Shown: piece by piece, positions 33,826 to 45,754 of the stretch
Numbering within the stretch: the stretch's first letter is position 1
Layout: every line of letters begins with the position of its first letter
NCBI RefSeq assembly: GCF_900102875.1
Contig: NZ_FNGH01000014.1
Coordinates: 57,829-121,828, forward strand
DNA length: 64,000 nucleotides
Origin: Franzmannia pantelleriensis
Lineage (GTDB): Bacteria > Pseudomonadota > Gammaproteobacteria > Pseudomonadales > Halomonadaceae
Direction: 5' to 3'
Made by a program: the position numbers and the translations under genes
Notes under the pieces: generated by a model
What the model saw: only the letters and a program-made list of their open reading frames with translations
Database searches by the model: none
What the model was told of the DNA's origin: nothing

Positions 33826-33854
33826 TTGTGTCGCGGTAGCGAGGCGGCTATAAT
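33826..33854 (+). promoter_or_regulatory. Sigma-70 promoter for rplU-rpmA
   Basis: TTGTGT at 33826-33831 and a perfect TATAAT at 33849-33854 are separated by 17 bp, about 108 bp before the rplU start. It lies in the 254-bp gap between ispB and rplU. Confidence 0.65.
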
Positions 33855-33962
33855 CCGCGACCCGACTCATCATGCTCCCTGTCAGATGGTTGCCAAAAGG
33901 GGCGCCACTCGCCGCAGGCCGATGAAGAGCGCAACCCCGATGAGTGTTTGGAGAGTCTAGAC

Positions 33963-34274
33963 ATGTATGCAGTTATCAAGAGCGGTGGCAAGCAGTACCG
34001 CGTTCAGGAAGGGCAGACCCTGAAACTCGAGAAGCTGGAAATTGCCACCGGCGAAACGCTGGAGTTTGACCAGGTGCTGCTGGTCGGTAGCGACGACGAG
34101 ACTAAGGTCGGCGCGCCGCTGGTCGAGGGTGCCAAGGTCTCTGCAGAGGTCGTGTCCCACGGCCGTGGCGACAAGGTGACCATCATCAAGTTCCGTCGCC
34201 GCAAGCACCACATGAAGCGTCAGGGCCACCGTCAGTGGTTCACTGAAGTCAAGATCACCGGGATCTCCGCCTAA
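33963..34274 (+). CDS. rplU: 50S ribosomal protein L21
   Basis: A 103-residue protein with [20 protein letters not shown] at the N-terminus and [15 protein letters not shown] at the C-terminus, diagnostic of L21. The ATG at 33963 gives the standard length. It is cotranscribed with rpmA 35 bp downstream. Confidence 0.98.
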   Translation: MYAVIKSGGKQYRVQEGQTLKLEKLEIATGETLEFDQVLLVGSDDETKVGAPLVEGAKVSAEVVSHGRGDKVTIIKFRRRKHHMKRQGHRQWFTEVKITGISA

Positions 34275-34309
34275 GCGGACACGCCCCCTGATAGAGCGAG
34301 GTATTTGCA

Positions 34310-34567
34310 ATGGCTCATAAGAAGGCAGCCGGCTCCACGCGTAACGGCCGCGATTCCGAATCCAAACGCCTTGGTGTCAAGCTGTACGGTGGCCAGGTCG
34401 TGACCGCTGGCAACATCATCGTGCGTCAGCGCGGCACCAAGTTCCACGCCGGCACCGGCGTCGGCCTCGGCCGCGATCACACGTTGTTTGCCCTGAGCGA
34501 CGGCGTGATCAAGTTCGAGACCAAGGGTCCGAAAAACCGCAAGTTCGTCAGCGTCGTCTCTGCCTGA
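34310..34567 (+). CDS. rpmA: 50S ribosomal protein L27
   Basis: An 85-residue protein starting [16 protein letters not shown], with [20 protein letters not shown], the invariant L27 core. The N-terminal tail reaches the peptidyl-transferase centre. It is followed by a strong terminator. Confidence 0.98.
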   Translation: MAHKKAAGSTRNGRDSESKRLGVKLYGGQVVTAGNIIVRQRGTKFHAGTGVGLGRDHTLFALSDGVIKFETKGPKNRKFVSVVSA

Positions 34568-34588
34568 GAGCGCTGCGAACCTGTTGTG

Positions 34589-34616
34589 AAAGGCCCCGCC
34601 ATGGCGGGGCCTTTTG
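34589..34616 (+). terminator. Rho-independent terminator after rpmA
   Basis: AAAGGCCCCGCC-at-GGCGGGGCCTTTT forms a twelve-pair stem with a T run, separating rplU-rpmA from obgE. Confidence 0.9.
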
Positions 34617-34650
34617 CGTATCATGACGGCAATGTCCGTCAGGAGAGTGA

Positions 34651-35841
<1,191 letters not shown>

Positions 35842-35892
35842 CGCGTCCGTGCCGTTTCTCTGAGTTAAAGGACTATTGCCTTGGAGAGCCAA

Positions 35893-37032
35893 GTGGAAAG
35901 CAATCAGCAGTCACCCGGGCGCGAGGCGCTGAGCGGCGCCCGGCGCGTAGTGGTCAAGATCGGCAGCGCGCTGCTGACCAACGATGGTCGTGGTCTCGAT
36001 GAGCCGGCCATTGGCGGCTGGGTGGATCAGATCGCCGAGCTGCATCGCCGCGGTATCGAGGTGGTGCTGGTGTCGTCCGGCGCGGTGGCGGCGGGCATGG
36101 TGCGCCTGGGTTGGCAGGCGCGGCCTTCCGCAGTGCATGAGCTGCAGGCCGCTGCAGCGGTGGGCCAGAACGGGCTCACCGAGTGCTACGAAGGCCACTT
36201 TGCCCGCCACGGTCTGCTTACCGCCCAGATTCTGCTGACCCATGACGACCTCTCCAATCGCAAGCGCTATCTGAATGCGCGTTCGGCGCTGCGCACCCTG
36301 GTCGATTTGCGGGTGGTGCCGGTGGTCAACGAGAACGATACCGTGGTCACCGACGAGATTCGTTTCGGCGACAACGACACCCTCGGCGCGCTGGTCGCCA
36401 ACCTGCTGGAGGCGGAGGCGCTGGTGATTCTCACCGATCAGGAGGGGCTGTTCGACGCCGATCCGCGCCACGACCCGACCGCCCAGCTGATCCATGAGGG
36501 CCGCGCCGGCGATCCGGCACTGGCGGCGATGGCCGGCGGCGGCGGGGCACTGGGGCGTGGTGGCATGACCACCAAGGTGCTGGCGGCCAGGCTGGCGGCG
36601 CGCTCCGGCGCGGTCACGGCGATCGCTAGTGGTCGCCAGCCTGACGTGCTGACGCGGCTGATCGAGGGCGAGCGGCTGGGCACCCTGCTGCGCCCCGAGC
36701 AGGCGCCGCTCGCCGCGCGCAAGCGCTGGCTGGCCGGGCAGCTGCAGGTGCGCGGCAGCCTCACCCTGGATGCCGGTGCCGTGCAGGTGCTGCGCGGCCG
36801 CGGCTCGAGTCTGCTGCCGGTGGGCGTCACCGCGGTCAGTGGCAACTTCGTGCGCGGCGACATGGTGGTGTGCGTTGACGAGCGCGGCGAGCGGGTGGCC
36901 AAGGGGCTGGTCAACTACGGTGCCGAAGATGCCGCACGGCTGCTCGGCAAGCCGAGTCACCAGATCGAAGCGCTGCTCGGCTATATGGAGGCCCCGGAGT
37001 TGATCCACCGTGACAACCTGGTGGTGCTATGA
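35893..37032 (+). CDS. proB: Glutamate 5-kinase
   Basis: A kinase of about 379 residues with the amino-acid kinase fold ([50 protein letters not shown]) and a C-terminal PUA domain (about 280-370). It performs the first step of proline synthesis, relevant to osmoprotection. The GTG at 35893 is preceded by GGAGA at good spacing; a TTG at 35881 is the alternative start. proA is not adjacent. Confidence 0.95.
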   Translation: MESNQQSPGREALSGARRVVVKIGSALLTNDGRGLDEPAIGGWVDQIAELHRRGIEVVLVSSGAVAAGMVRLGWQARPSAVHELQAAAAVGQNGLTECYEGHFARHGLLTAQILLTHDDLSNRKRYLNARSALRTLVDLRVVPVVNENDTVVTDEIRFGDNDTLGALVANLLEAEALVILTDQEGLFDADPRHDPTAQLIHEGRAGDPALAAMAGGGGALGRGGMTTKVLAARLAARSGAVTAIASGRQPDVLTRLIEGERLGTLLRPEQAPLAARKRWLAGQLQVRGSLTLDAGAVQVLRGRGSSLLPVGVTAVSGNFVRGDMVVCVDERGERVAKGLVNYGAEDAARLLGKPSHQIEALLGYMEAPELIHRDNLVVL

Positions 37033-37220
37033 TGCCCGTCTCATGCGGGTTTCGCAGTAGCAAGCGGGCTTTTGGCGTGATAGAATGCGCCATCCTCTCA
37101 GACACGGCCCGGTGGTTGAGTGCAACCCAGTACGGCCAAACCGGTTGGGAGTGCAGCATAATCCCAGCTTGGTCAACTAGTTACCGAAAGTCGGTGAAAT
37201 AATTCTCCAAGGAGACAGCA

Positions 37221-37487
37221 GTGGCTAACAGCAAGCAAGCCCGCAAGCGTGCCCGTCAGGCAGAAAATCGTCGCGTACTCAAGGCGAGCCAGCGCAGCAT
37301 GGTCCGCACCTACATCAAGCGCGTGATCAAGGCCATCAACGGCGGCGACCACGCTCAGGCCATGGACACCTTCAAGCAGGCGCAGCCGGTCATCGACCGC
37401 ATCGCCGACAAGGACGTGCTGTCCAAGAAAAAGGCCGCTCGCCTCAAGAGCCGCTTGAACAAGCGAATTAAGGCGCTGGCTGCGTAA
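37221..37487 (+). CDS. rpsT: 30S ribosomal protein S20
   Basis: An 88-residue basic protein beginning MANSKQARKRARQAENRR, diagnostic of S20. It starts with GTG after AAGGAGA. The 188-bp gap upstream holds a TAGAAT -10-like element near 37081 but no clear -35. A strong terminator follows. Confidence 0.98.
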   Translation: MANSKQARKRARQAENRRVLKASQRSMVRTYIKRVIKAINGGDHAQAMDTFKQAQPVIDRIADKDVLSKKKAARLKSRLNKRIKALAA

Positions 37488-37508
37488 GCCGGACGCTCTC
37501 TGCGAAAG

Positions 37509-37531
37509 AACCGGCTGCGGCCGGTTTTTTT
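37509..37531 (+). terminator. Rho-independent terminator after rpsT
   Basis: AACCGGC-tgc-GGCCGGTT followed by seven T residues. Confidence 0.9.
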
Positions 37532-37560
37532 GTGCCTGGTTTCTCCTCTCAGCAGCGGAA

Positions 37561-39174
37561 GTGACGCCCGACGTGGCCAACGACGACTCCTCATCCCAGC
37601 CGCCGCAGGACCCAGCCGCGACCGCGCAACCGCCGGCACGGGTCGGGTTGATGCGCTCGGGGCTAATCGTCAGCGCCATGACCATGCTGTCGCGGGTCAT
37701 GGGGTTGGCGCGTGACGTGGTGGTGGCCGCCATGTTCGGTGCTGGCAACGGCGCCGATGCCTTCTTCGTGGCGTTCAAGGTACCCAATTTCATGCGCCGG
37801 CTGTTCGCCGAGGGCGCCTTCAATCAGGCCTTTATCCCGGTACTCTCGGAATACGCCACGCGCAAGAGCCGTGAAGAGGTGCGTGAGTTGCTCGATGCGG
37901 TGGCCGGCAGCCTGGCGGTGGTGCTGCTGCTGGTCACCGCGCTAGCGATGTTCGCTGCGCCCTGGCTGGTGTGGGTGTTTGCGCCGGGGTTCGGACGCGA
38001 CCCGGCCAAGCTGGCGCTGACCGCCGACATGCTGCGCCTGACCTTCCCGTACCTGCTGCTGATTTCGCTGACTGCCTTCGCTGGCAGCGTGCTGAATACC
38101 TGGAACCGCTTCGCGATCCCCGCCTTCACGCCGGTGCTGCTCAACCTGTCGTTGATCGGCGCGGCGGTACTGCTGACGCCGCTGATGAGTGAGCCGGCCA
38201 TGGCGCTGGCCTGGGGGGGCATGATCGCCGGCATGGCGCAGCTGGCTTTTCAGGTGCCGTTTCTGGTGCGGCTGGGGCTGATGCCGCGGCCCTGGCCCAA
38301 CTTCGCCCACAGCGGCGTCAAGCGCATCCTGCTGCTGATGGCACCGGCGCTGTTCGGGGTCTCGGTGTCGCAGATCAACCTGCTGCTGGATACCGTGCTG
38401 GCCTCACTGCTGAGTCCCGGCAGCGTGTCCTGGCTCTACTACTCCGACCGCCTGGTGGAGCTGCCGCTGGGGGTGTTCGGCATCGCCATCGGCACGGTGA
38501 TCTTGCCGGCGCTCTCCAAGCGTCACGCCGACCAGTCGCCGCAGCACTTCGCCCGCATGCTCGACTGGGCGATCCGCGCGGTGCTGCTGCTGGGGCTGCC
38601 TGCGGCGCTGGCGCTGGTGCTGCTGGCCGAGCCGCTGTTGATCTCGCTGTTCCACTATGGCGCCATGACCGAACACGACATCCGCATGGCGGCGATGAGC
38701 CTACGCGCCTACTCGCTGGGGTTGATCGCCTTCATGCTGATCAAGGTGCTGGCGCCGGGGTTTTTCGCCCGCCAGAACACCAAGACGCCGGTCAAGGTGG
38801 GCATCATCGCCATGGTCGCCAACATGGTCTTCAACCTGATCCTGATCTGGCCGCTGGCGCATGCCGGCCTGGCCTTGGCCACGGCGCTGTCGGCGTTCAT
38901 GAACGCCGGGCTGCTGGGTTATCTGCTGCGCCGCGAGGGCGTGCTGGTCTTCCAGCCCGGCTGGGGGCGCTTCGCGCTGCAGCTGGGCGGCGGCTGCGCG
39001 GTGATGGGCGCGCTGTTGTGGGGGCTGGCGCCGGACTGGCAGGCCTGGCTGGGTTGGGGCGTGTGGACCCGGGTTGGCTGGTTGGCGACCCTGGTGGTGG
39101 CCGGTGCTGGCGTCTATTTCGCCTGGCTGCTGGCGCTGGGCGTGCGGCCCAGCCAGTTCAAGCTGAATGGCTAG
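37561..39174 (+). CDS. murJ: Lipid II flippase MurJ
   Basis: A 537-residue protein with about fourteen membrane segments and the MurJ signatures SRVMGLARDVVVAAMFGAGN, ADAFFVAFKVPNFMRRLFAEGAFNQAFIPV and, later, LYYSDRLVELPLGVFGIAIG. It flips the peptidoglycan precursor lipid II across the inner membrane. It starts with GTG, with a weak GGAA site. The 25-residue polar N-terminal extension is slightly longer than usual; a later start cannot be excluded. Confidence 0.95.
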   Translation: MTPDVANDDSSSQPPQDPAATAQPPARVGLMRSGLIVSAMTMLSRVMGLARDVVVAAMFGAGNGADAFFVAFKVPNFMRRLFAEGAFNQAFIPVLSEYATRKSREEVRELLDAVAGSLAVVLLLVTALAMFAAPWLVWVFAPGFGRDPAKLALTADMLRLTFPYLLLISLTAFAGSVLNTWNRFAIPAFTPVLLNLSLIGAAVLLTPLMSEPAMALAWGGMIAGMAQLAFQVPFLVRLGLMPRPWPNFAHSGVKRILLLMAPALFGVSVSQINLLLDTVLASLLSPGSVSWLYYSDRLVELPLGVFGIAIGTVILPALSKRHADQSPQHFARMLDWAIRAVLLLGLPAALALVLLAEPLLISLFHYGAMTEHDIRMAAMSLRAYSLGLIAFMLIKVLAPGFFARQNTKTPVKVGIIAMVANMVFNLILIWPLAHAGLALATALSAFMNAGLLGYLLRREGVLVFQPGWGRFALQLGGGCAVMGALLWGLAPDWQAWLGWGVWTRVGWLATLVVAGAGVYFAWLLALGVRPSQFKLNG

Positions 39175-39181
39175 GCGGCGG

Positions 39182-39213
39182 CATAGGCGCCCGTAGTGTG
39201 GGCCGCTATAATC
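39182..39213 (+). promoter_or_regulatory. Possible promoter for ribF-ileS-lspA
   Basis: A perfect TATAAT at 39207-39212 lies 47 bp before the ribF start. The region 17 bp upstream (TAGGCG) is a poor -35, so only the -10 element is convincing. Confidence 0.35.
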
Positions 39214-39259
39214 GATGGTTTTATTCGCTGAGGTACGGCACGGAGTACGCGAGCAACGC

Positions 39260-40306
39260 ATGCAACTGATTCGAGGATTGCACAACCTGCGCGACGAGCA
39301 TCGCGGCTGCGTGGCCACCATCGGCAACTTCGATGGGGTTCACCGCGGCCACCAGGCGATCCTCGAGCAGTGCCGCGAGCGCGCCAGAGCGCTGGGCGTG
39401 CCGGTCACCGTGGTGGTCTTCGAACCGCAGCCGCGGGAGTACTTCGCCGGCGACCAGGCCCCGCCGCGGCTGACCCGGCTGCGCGACAAGGTCGCCCTGC
39501 TCGACGCCCACGGCGCCGACTTCGTGCTCTGCCTGCCGTTCAACGACGCGCTGCGCAGCCTCACCGCCCAGCAGTTCATCGACCGCGTGCTGCTCGATGG
39601 CCTCGACGTGAAGCACCTGGTGGTGGGTGACGACTTCCGCTTTGGCTGCGATCGCAGCGGCGACTTCGCGCTGCTCGCCGAGGTCGGCGCAGAGCGTGGT
39701 GTGGGCGTCGAGCACACCCGTACCTTCGCCCTCGACGATGAGCGGGTCTCCAGCACCCGGGTGCGCACCCTGCTGGCCAGCGGTAACTTCGCCCAGGCCG
39801 AGCGCATGCTGGGCCGGCCCTATGCGCTGGGCGGCCGGGTGGTACGCGATCAGCAGCTGGGGCGCACCATCGGCGTGCCCACCGCCAATCTGCCGCTGCT
39901 GCGCCTGCCACTCGCGCTGCGCGGGGTCTATGCGGTGGCGGTAGCGCTGCCCGATGGGCGACAGCTGCCGGGGGTGGCCAACGTCGGCTGGCGACCCACC
40001 GTGGGCAGCGAGCGCCCGGTGCTCGAAGTGCATCTGTTCGACTTCGAGGGTGACCTCTACGGCGTGCGGCTGACGGTGTTTCCCTGCGCCCGGCTGCGTG
40101 GTGAGATGCGCTTCGACGGTCTCGAGCCGCTCAAGGCCCAGATCGCCTGCGATCAGGCTCAGGCGCGGCGCTACTTTGCCCACCATGCCGGCGGGCTAAA
40201 CGATACTCTTCCTCTGGCATCGGCGCCGCTGGCGCGCGAGGCTGCGACTTCCGATTCCTCGGCCGGCCACTTGGCTGCCGGGCGCGACGCTGACGGACAC
40301 TCATGA
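39260..40306 (+). CDS. ribF: Bifunctional riboflavin kinase / FAD synthetase
   Basis: A 348-residue enzyme with an N-terminal FAD synthetase domain ([22 protein letters not shown] near 130, SSTRVR) and a C-terminal riboflavin kinase domain ([26 protein letters not shown]). It makes FMN and FAD. The family is usually about 310 residues; here roughly 37 residues of low-complexity Ala/Asp-rich sequence are added at the end, running into ileS. The stop overlaps the ileS start in ATGA. The start ATG at 39260 opens the conserved [10 protein letters not shown]. Confidence 0.96.
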   Translation: MQLIRGLHNLRDEHRGCVATIGNFDGVHRGHQAILEQCRERARALGVPVTVVVFEPQPREYFAGDQAPPRLTRLRDKVALLDAHGADFVLCLPFNDALRSLTAQQFIDRVLLDGLDVKHLVVGDDFRFGCDRSGDFALLAEVGAERGVGVEHTRTFALDDERVSSTRVRTLLASGNFAQAERMLGRPYALGGRVVRDQQLGRTIGVPTANLPLLRLPLALRGVYAVAVALPDGRQLPGVANVGWRPTVGSERPVLEVHLFDFEGDLYGVRLTVFPCARLRGEMRFDGLEPLKAQIACDQAQARRYFAHHAGGLNDTLPLASAPLAREAATSDSSAGHLAAGRDADGHS

Positions 40307-43137
40307 GCGACTACAAGCACACCCTGAATCTGCCCGAAACCGACTTCCCGATGCGTGGGATGCTGCCCAAGCGCGAGCCCGAGCGGGTCGCGCAGTGGGA
40401 ACGGCTCGACCTCAACCAGCGGCTGCGCGACGAGCGCCGCGGCCGCGAGAGCTTCGTGCTCCACGACGGCCCTCCCTACGCCAACGGCAGCATCCACATC
40501 GGCCATGCGGTCAACAAGATCCTCAAGGACATCATCGTCAAGTCGAAGAGCCTGGCCGGCTTCGATGCGCCCTATGTGCCGGGCTGGGACTGCCACGGCC
40601 TGCCCATCGAGCACAAGGTCGAGACCACCCATGGCAAGCATCTCGACCCGGAAGAGGCCCGTGGCCTATGCCGCGAGTACGCCACCGAGCAGATCCACGG
40701 GCAGATGAGCGACTTCATCCGGCTGGGGGTGATCGGCGACTGGAAGCACCCCTACAAGACCATGGATTTTGCTAACGAGGCCGGCGAGATCCGCGCCCTG
40801 GCCGAGATGGTCAAGGGCGGCTATGTGTTCAAGGGGCTCAAGCCGGTCAACTGGTGCTTCGACTGCGGCTCGGCGCTGGCCGAGGCCGAGGTGGAGTATC
40901 AGGACAAGCAGTCCGACGCCATCGACGTGGCCTTCCCTTGCGCCGACGATGACAAGCTGGCCGCCGCCTTTGGCCTGGGCCAGCTGCCCAAGCCCGCCGC
41001 CATCGTGATCTGGACCACCACGCCCTGGACCATTCCCGCCAACCAGGCGCTCAACGTGCATCCCGAGTTCGACTATGCGCTGGTCGACGTTGGCCAGCGC
41101 CTCCTGGTGCTGGCCGCCGACCTGGTCGAGAGCTGCCTGGAGCGCTTCGGCCTCAGCGGCGAGGTGGTCGCCACCGCCAAGGGCGCCTCGCTGGACCTGA
41201 TCGACTTCCGCCACCCGCTCTACGATCGCCTGTCGCCGGTGTATCTCGCCGACTACGTCGAGTCCGAGGTGGGCAGCACTGGTATCGTGCACTCGGCGCC
41301 GGCCTATGGCGTGGACGACTTCAACACCTGCCGTGCCCATGGTATGAGCTTCGACGAGATGCTCAACCCGGTGCAGGGCAACGGCGTCTATGCTGACGAC
41401 CTGCCGTTCTTCGGCGGTCAGATGATCTGGAAGGCCAATCCGCAGATCGTCGAGAAGCTCGCCGAGGTTGGCACGCTGATGGCCCACAAGACCATCACCC
41501 ACAGCTATATGCACTGCTGGCGCCACAAGACCCCGGTGATCTACCGCGCCACGGCGCAGTGGTTCGTGGGCATGGATCTCAAGGGCCACGATGGCAAGAC
41601 CCTGCGTCAGCGTGCCCTGGAGGGCATCGAGGCGACCCAGTTCACCCCCGCCTGGGGCAAGGCGCGGCTGCACTCGATGATCGCTAACCGCCCCGATTGG
41701 TGCATCTCACGGCAGCGCAACTGGGGCGTGCCGATCCCGTTCTTCCTGCACAAGGCTAGCGGGGAGCTGCATCCGCGCACCGTCGAACTGATGGAAGAGG
41801 TCGCTCAGCGGGTCGAGAAGGAGGGTATCGACGCCTGGTTCCGCCTCGATGCTACCGAGCTGCTCGGCGACGAGGCGGCGGATTACGACAAGGTCACCGA
41901 TACCCTCGACGTGTGGTTCGACTCCGGCACTACCCACTGGCACGTGCTGCGCGACTCCCACCAGCTCGGCCACGCCGAGGGGCCGCGCGCCGACCTCTAC
42001 CTCGAGGGCTCCGACCAACACCGTGGCTGGTTCCACTCGTCGCTGCTGACCGGCTGTGCCATCGACGGCCACCCGCCGTATCGCGGCCTGCTCACCCACG
42101 GTTTTACCGTCGACGCCCAGGGTCGCAAGATGTCCAAGTCGATGGGCAACGTGGTCGCGCCCCAGGAAGTGATGGACAAGCTCGGTGCCGATATCCTGCG
42201 GCTGTGGGTCGCGTCCACCGACTACTCCGGCGAGATGGCGGTCTCCGACGAGATCCTCAAGCGTACCGCCGACGTCTACCGGCGTATCCGCAATACCGCG
42301 CGCTTCCTGCTCAGCAACCTCAACGGCTTCGATCCCGAGCGCGATGCGGTGGCCTTCGACGATATGCTGGCGCTGGACCAGTGGGTGGTCGACCGTGCCG
42401 CTCAACTGCAGGCGCGCATCCAGACCGCCTATGACGAGTACCGCTTCCTCGACGTCTACCAGCAGGTGCACACCTTCTGCTCTCGCGAGCTGGGCGGCTT
42501 CTACCTCGACGTGATCAAGGATCGCCAGTACACCACCCAGACCGACTCGCTGGCCCGCCGCAGCTGCCAGACCGCGCTCTATCATGTGGTCGAGGCGCTG
42601 GCGCGCTGGGTGGCGCCGATCCTGTCGTTCACCGCCGAGGAGATCTACGAGCATATCCCCGGGCCGCGCGTCGACAGCGTGCTGCTCGAGGAGTACTACA
42701 CCGGGCTGGACACGCTGGCCGATGACACCCCGCTGGGCCGCGAGGTCTGGGAGCAGATCCTCGAGGTCAAGCAGGCGGTCAACAAGTGCCTGGAAGACGC
42801 GCGCAACGCCAAGCAGATCAAGAGCGGCCTGGCCGCCGAGGTGACGCTCTACGTCGATGACAGGCTGCGCCAGACGCTGGCCAACCTCGGCGACGAGCTG
42901 CGCTTCGTGCTGCTGACCAGCGACGTGCACCTGGCGCCGCTCTCGGATGGCGCTGCCGCCGAGGCCACCGAGCTGGGCAACCTCAAGGTGGCGGTGGCCG
43001 CCAGTGAGCACAGCAAGTGCGACCGCTGCTGGCACCACCGCGAGGACGTGGGCAGCCATCCCGAGCATCCCGACCTGTGTGGGCGCTGTATCAGCAACCT
43101 GCCCGACGGTCCGGGTGAAACCCGGCGCTATGCCTAA
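40303..43137 (+). CDS. ileS: Isoleucyl-tRNA synthetase
   Basis: A 944-residue class I synthetase with HIGH at 65-68, an editing domain (CP1, with [13 protein letters not shown]), KMSKS at 609-613 and a C-terminal zinc module ([12 protein letters not shown] and CGRCISNL). It charges tRNA-Ile. It is translationally coupled to ribF and precedes lspA, the conserved gammaproteobacterial order. Confidence 0.98.
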   Translation: MSDYKHTLNLPETDFPMRGMLPKREPERVAQWERLDLNQRLRDERRGRESFVLHDGPPYANGSIHIGHAVNKILKDIIVKSKSLAGFDAPYVPGWDCHGLPIEHKVETTHGKHLDPEEARGLCREYATEQIHGQMSDFIRLGVIGDWKHPYKTMDFANEAGEIRALAEMVKGGYVFKGLKPVNWCFDCGSALAEAEVEYQDKQSDAIDVAFPCADDDKLAAAFGLGQLPKPAAIVIWTTTPWTIPANQALNVHPEFDYALVDVGQRLLVLAADLVESCLERFGLSGEVVATAKGASLDLIDFRHPLYDRLSPVYLADYVESEVGSTGIVHSAPAYGVDDFNTCRAHGMSFDEMLNPVQGNGVYADDLPFFGGQMIWKANPQIVEKLAEVGTLMAHKTITHSYMHCWRHKTPVIYRATAQWFVGMDLKGHDGKTLRQRALEGIEATQFTPAWGKARLHSMIANRPDWCISRQRNWGVPIPFFLHKASGELHPRTVELMEEVAQRVEKEGIDAWFRLDATELLGDEAADYDKVTDTLDVWFDSGTTHWHVLRDSHQLGHAEGPRADLYLEGSDQHRGWFHSSLLTGCAIDGHPPYRGLLTHGFTVDAQGRKMSKSMGNVVAPQEVMDKLGADILRLWVASTDYSGEMAVSDEILKRTADVYRRIRNTARFLLSNLNGFDPERDAVAFDDMLALDQWVVDRAAQLQARIQTAYDEYRFLDVYQQVHTFCSRELGGFYLDVIKDRQYTTQTDSLARRSCQTALYHVVEALARWVAPILSFTAEEIYEHIPGPRVDSVLLEEYYTGLDTLADDTPLGREVWEQILEVKQAVNKCLEDARNAKQIKSGLAAEVTLYVDDRLRQTLANLGDELRFVLLTSDVHLAPLSDGAAAEATELGNLKVAVAASEHSKCDRCWHHREDVGSHPEHPDLCGRCISNLPDGPGETRRYA

Positions 43138-43156
43138 GTGATGCCTGAGACCGACG

Positions 43157-43672
43157 ATGCCCGAGACTGCTGAGATGACTGATAAGGCACCCGCCCCACC
43201 GATGCATAAACCGCTGCGCTGGCTGTGGCTGGCCGCGGCGGTAATCGTGCTCGACCTGGTGACCAAGTACGCCGCCAGCGCCTGGCTGAGCTACGCCCGC
43301 CCGGTGGAGGTGCTGCCGTTCTTCAACCTGACGCTGCTGCATAACACCGGTGCGGCGTTCAGCTTCCTGGCCGGCCACCCAGGCTGGCAGCGCTGGTTCT
43401 TCGCGGCGATTGCGATCGGTGCGAGTATCGGCCTGACGATCTGGATGCGCCGTCTCAAGGCACACGAGGTGCTCCTGGCCCCATCGCTGGCGCTGATCAT
43501 CGGCGGCGCACTGGGCAACCTCTACGATCGCCTGGTACACGGCTACGTGGTGGACTTCCTCTCTTTCCACGCCGCCGGCTGGTACTTCCCGGCCTTCAAC
43601 GTCGCCGATATCGGCATTACCCTCGGCGCCGCCGGCCTGATCATCGAATCGATCCGCGACGCGCGACGCTGA
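43157..43672 (+). CDS. lspA: Lipoprotein signal peptidase
   Basis: A 171-residue, four-helix inner-membrane protease. The two catalytic aspartates lie in GNLYDRLVHGYVVDFL and AFNVADIGI, and NLTLLHNTGAAFSFL is conserved. It cleaves prolipoprotein signal peptides, for instance that of BamD encoded in this window. The ATG at 43157 gives a polar lead of about fifteen residues; ATGs at 43175 and 43202 are possible. Confidence 0.96.
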   Translation: MPETAEMTDKAPAPPMHKPLRWLWLAAAVIVLDLVTKYAASAWLSYARPVEVLPFFNLTLLHNTGAAFSFLAGHPGWQRWFFAAIAIGASIGLTIWMRRLKAHEVLLAPSLALIIGGALGNLYDRLVHGYVVDFLSFHAAGWYFPAFNVADIGITLGAAGLIIESIRDARR

Positions 43673-43740
43673 ACCCCACGGCGGCCGGCGCGTCCAATCA
43701 GGTTCATGGCAGCGCCCCGTCAACGGCAAGAGAGACACAG

Positions 43741-44202
43741 ATGAGCGATCAACCCGATACCGTCCATCGCATCGGCGACGACATGGAAGTGACCTTGCAC
43801 TTCACCCTCAAGCTCGAGGACGGCACCGTCGTCGACTCGACCCGCGACAAGCAGCCGGCCACCTTCCAGGTGGGGGATGGCAACCTGCCGCCCGGCTTCG
43901 AGGCGCCCCTCGAAGGCCTCGCCGAGGGTGACACTGGCAGCTATCAGATCGCCCCGGAGCACGCTTTCGGCCAGCATAATCCGCAGAACGTGCAGCTACT
44001 CAAGCGCGACGACTTCGACGACATCGAACCCGAGGTGGGCACGGTGATGTCGTTTGCCGACGCTGCTGGGGGTGAGTTGCCGGGCGTGATTGCCAGCATC
44101 GACGGCGAACAGGTAGAAGTCGACTTCAATCATCCGCTGGCGGGGCGTACCCTGAACTTCGAGGTCGAGGTGATTCAGGTTCGCCCGGCCACCACCCATT
44201 GA
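43741..44202 (+). CDS. fkpB: FKBP-type peptidyl-prolyl isomerase (SlpA/FkpB)
   Basis: A 153-residue SlyD-like [44 protein letters not shown], an insert-in-flap domain with [14 protein letters not shown], and [16 protein letters not shown]. It is a cytoplasmic prolyl isomerase and chaperone, located between lspA and ispH as in E. coli. Confidence 0.94.
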   Translation: MSDQPDTVHRIGDDMEVTLHFTLKLEDGTVVDSTRDKQPATFQVGDGNLPPGFEAPLEGLAEGDTGSYQIAPEHAFGQHNPQNVQLLKRDDFDDIEPEVGTVMSFADAAGGELPGVIASIDGEQVEVDFNHPLAGRTLNFEVEVIQVRPATTH

Positions 44203-44225
44203 TGCCCACGGCAAGAGAGACCGCC

Positions 44226-45179
44226 ATGCACATCAAGCTGGCCAACCCGCGCGGCTTCTGCGCCGGCGTCGACCGCGCCATCGACATCGTCAACCGTGCC
44301 ATCGACGTATTCGGTGCGCCGATCTATGTGCGCCACGAGGTGGTCCATAACCGCTTCGTGGTCGATACCCTACGCGAACGCGGTGCGGTCTTCGTCGAAG
44401 AGCTGCATGAAGTACCCGACGACGTGATCGTGATCTTCTCGGCCCATGGCGTCTCGCGTGCAGTGCAGGAAGAAGCCGACCGTCGCGGCCTCAGGGTCTT
44501 CGACGCCACCTGCCCGCTGGTGACCAAGGTCCACCTGGAGGTACTACGCTACGCCAAGCGCGGTCAGGAGTGCATCCTGATTGGTCACGCCGGGCACCCC
44601 GAGGTCGAAGGCACCATGGGGCGCTATGACACCTCCCACGGTGGTGCCATCTACCTGGTCGAGGACGAGGCAGACGTTGCCGCCCTCCAGGTCAAGGACC
44701 CCAGCCGGTTGGCCTTCGTGACCCAGACGACCCTGTCGATGGACGATACCGCCAAGGTCATTGACGCTCTACGCGCGACCTTCCCCGAGATCGAGGGGCC
44801 GCGCAAGGACGATATCTGCTACGCCACTCAGAACCGCCAGGACGCGGTGCGCGGCCTGGCTGCCGAATGCGACCTGGTGTTGGTGGTGGGCAGCCCCAAC
44901 AGCTCCAACTCCAACCGCCTGCGCGAACTCTCCGAGCGTGTCGGCACCCCGGCGTACTTGATCGACAAGGCCAGCCAGATCGACCCGGCCTGGCTCGACG
45001 GTGTCACCGCCATCGGCCTCACCGCCGGGGCCAGCGCCCCGGAGGTGCTGGTCCAGGGTGTCATCGAGCGGCTGCAGGGCCTCGGCGCCACGCCGCCGGA
45101 AGAACTCGCCGGCCGTGAGGAGACGATTACTTTCTCCATGCCGCGCGAGTTGAGAGAGCGTGTGATTGCCAGTGAGTGA
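44226..45179 (+). CDS. ispH: 4-hydroxy-3-methylbut-2-enyl diphosphate reductase
   Basis: A 317-residue iron-sulfur enzyme with the three cluster cysteines in [22 protein letters not shown] and [11 protein letters not shown], plus SAHGVS and [13 protein letters not shown]. It performs the last step of the MEP isoprenoid pathway, supplying precursors to ispB. The ATG at 44226 begins the conserved [12 protein letters not shown]. Confidence 0.97.
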   Translation: MHIKLANPRGFCAGVDRAIDIVNRAIDVFGAPIYVRHEVVHNRFVVDTLRERGAVFVEELHEVPDDVIVIFSAHGVSRAVQEEADRRGLRVFDATCPLVTKVHLEVLRYAKRGQECILIGHAGHPEVEGTMGRYDTSHGGAIYLVEDEADVAALQVKDPSRLAFVTQTTLSMDDTAKVIDALRATFPEIEGPRKDDICYATQNRQDAVRGLAAECDLVLVVGSPNSSNSNRLRELSERVGTPAYLIDKASQIDPAWLDGVTAIGLTAGASAPEVLVQGVIERLQGLGATPPEELAGREETITFSMPRELRERVIASE

Positions 45180-45224
45180 GTGCTAGCCAGCATGGGCTAC
45201 TCTGACGATATAGACTGGTAAGGA

Positions 45225-45249
45225 AACCGGGCATCTTGCCCGGTTTTTT
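45225..45249 (+). terminator. Rho-independent terminator after ispH
   Basis: AACCGGGC-atctt-GCCCGGTT with six T residues, closing the ribF-ispH block before the pilin cluster. Confidence 0.9.
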
Positions 45250-45269
45250 GCGGCTGGGGACTACCAGAA

Positions 45270-45287
45270 CTGGTACTTATGCCGCAT
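45270..45287 (+). promoter_or_regulatory. Possible sigma-54-type promoter before the pilin cluster
   Basis: CTGGTACTTATGCCGCAT has GG at 45272-45273 and GC at 45284-45285, ten bases apart, the minimal -24/-12 spacing. The flanking match to TGGCAC...TTGCA is partial. It lies 56 bp before the first pilin gene. Confidence 0.3.
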
Positions 45288-45343
45288 ATTGAAACGAAAG
45301 GTAACCTGAGTAGGCAGGGCAACCATAGGCGGGGGACACCGCA

Positions 45344-45754
45344 GTGAGTGCAGGGCAATCGACTAGCATCGCCTCTCGCCGGCCGTCGCGGCAGAGGGGC
45401 TTCACCCTGATCGAGCTGATGATCGCCGTGGCGATCATCGCCATCCTGGCGTCGATCGCCTACCCCAGCTATCAGCGCTATGTGCTTGAAGCTCGCCGCA
45501 GCGATGCTCATGCAACGTTGCTCAACTTGGCTAGTCGGTTGGAGCGCTGTTATACCGTCAGCAATACTTATCAGGATTGTTCCAGCTTTCCCACCGCCTC
45601 TGAAGAGGGTTTTTACACTATAAGCGCACCAACGTTGGGTACTGCAGAGTTTACGTTGAGTGCTGCGGCGCAAGGTGCTCAAACTGCAGATACCGCGTGC
45701 CAGACAATAACCCTAAATCAAAGAGGGGAGCGTGGTCCTGATGAGTGCTGGTAG
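45344..45754 (+). CDS. pilE: Type IV pilin-like protein (PilE family)
   Basis: A 136-residue protein with a prepilin peptidase site, RQRG-FTLIELMIAVAIIAILAS, carrying F+1 and E+5, then a globular domain with two Cys pairs (ERCYTVSNTYQDC and TACQ...DECW). It is a type IV pilus minor pilin. It starts at GTG 45344. The 3' half becomes AT-richer and overlaps the next gene by 14 bases. Confidence 0.85.
   Translation: MSAGQSTSIASRRPSRQRGFTLIELMIAVAIIAILASIAYPSYQRYVLEARRSDAHATLLNLASRLERCYTVSNTYQDCSSFPTASEEGFYTISAPTLGTAEFTLSAAAQGAQTADTACQTITLNQRGERGPDECW

Noticed and set aside
41707..43266. 519-codon open frame antisense to ileS
   Set aside because: ileS carries all motifs on the + strand; the antisense frame is low-complexity and has no recognisable motif.
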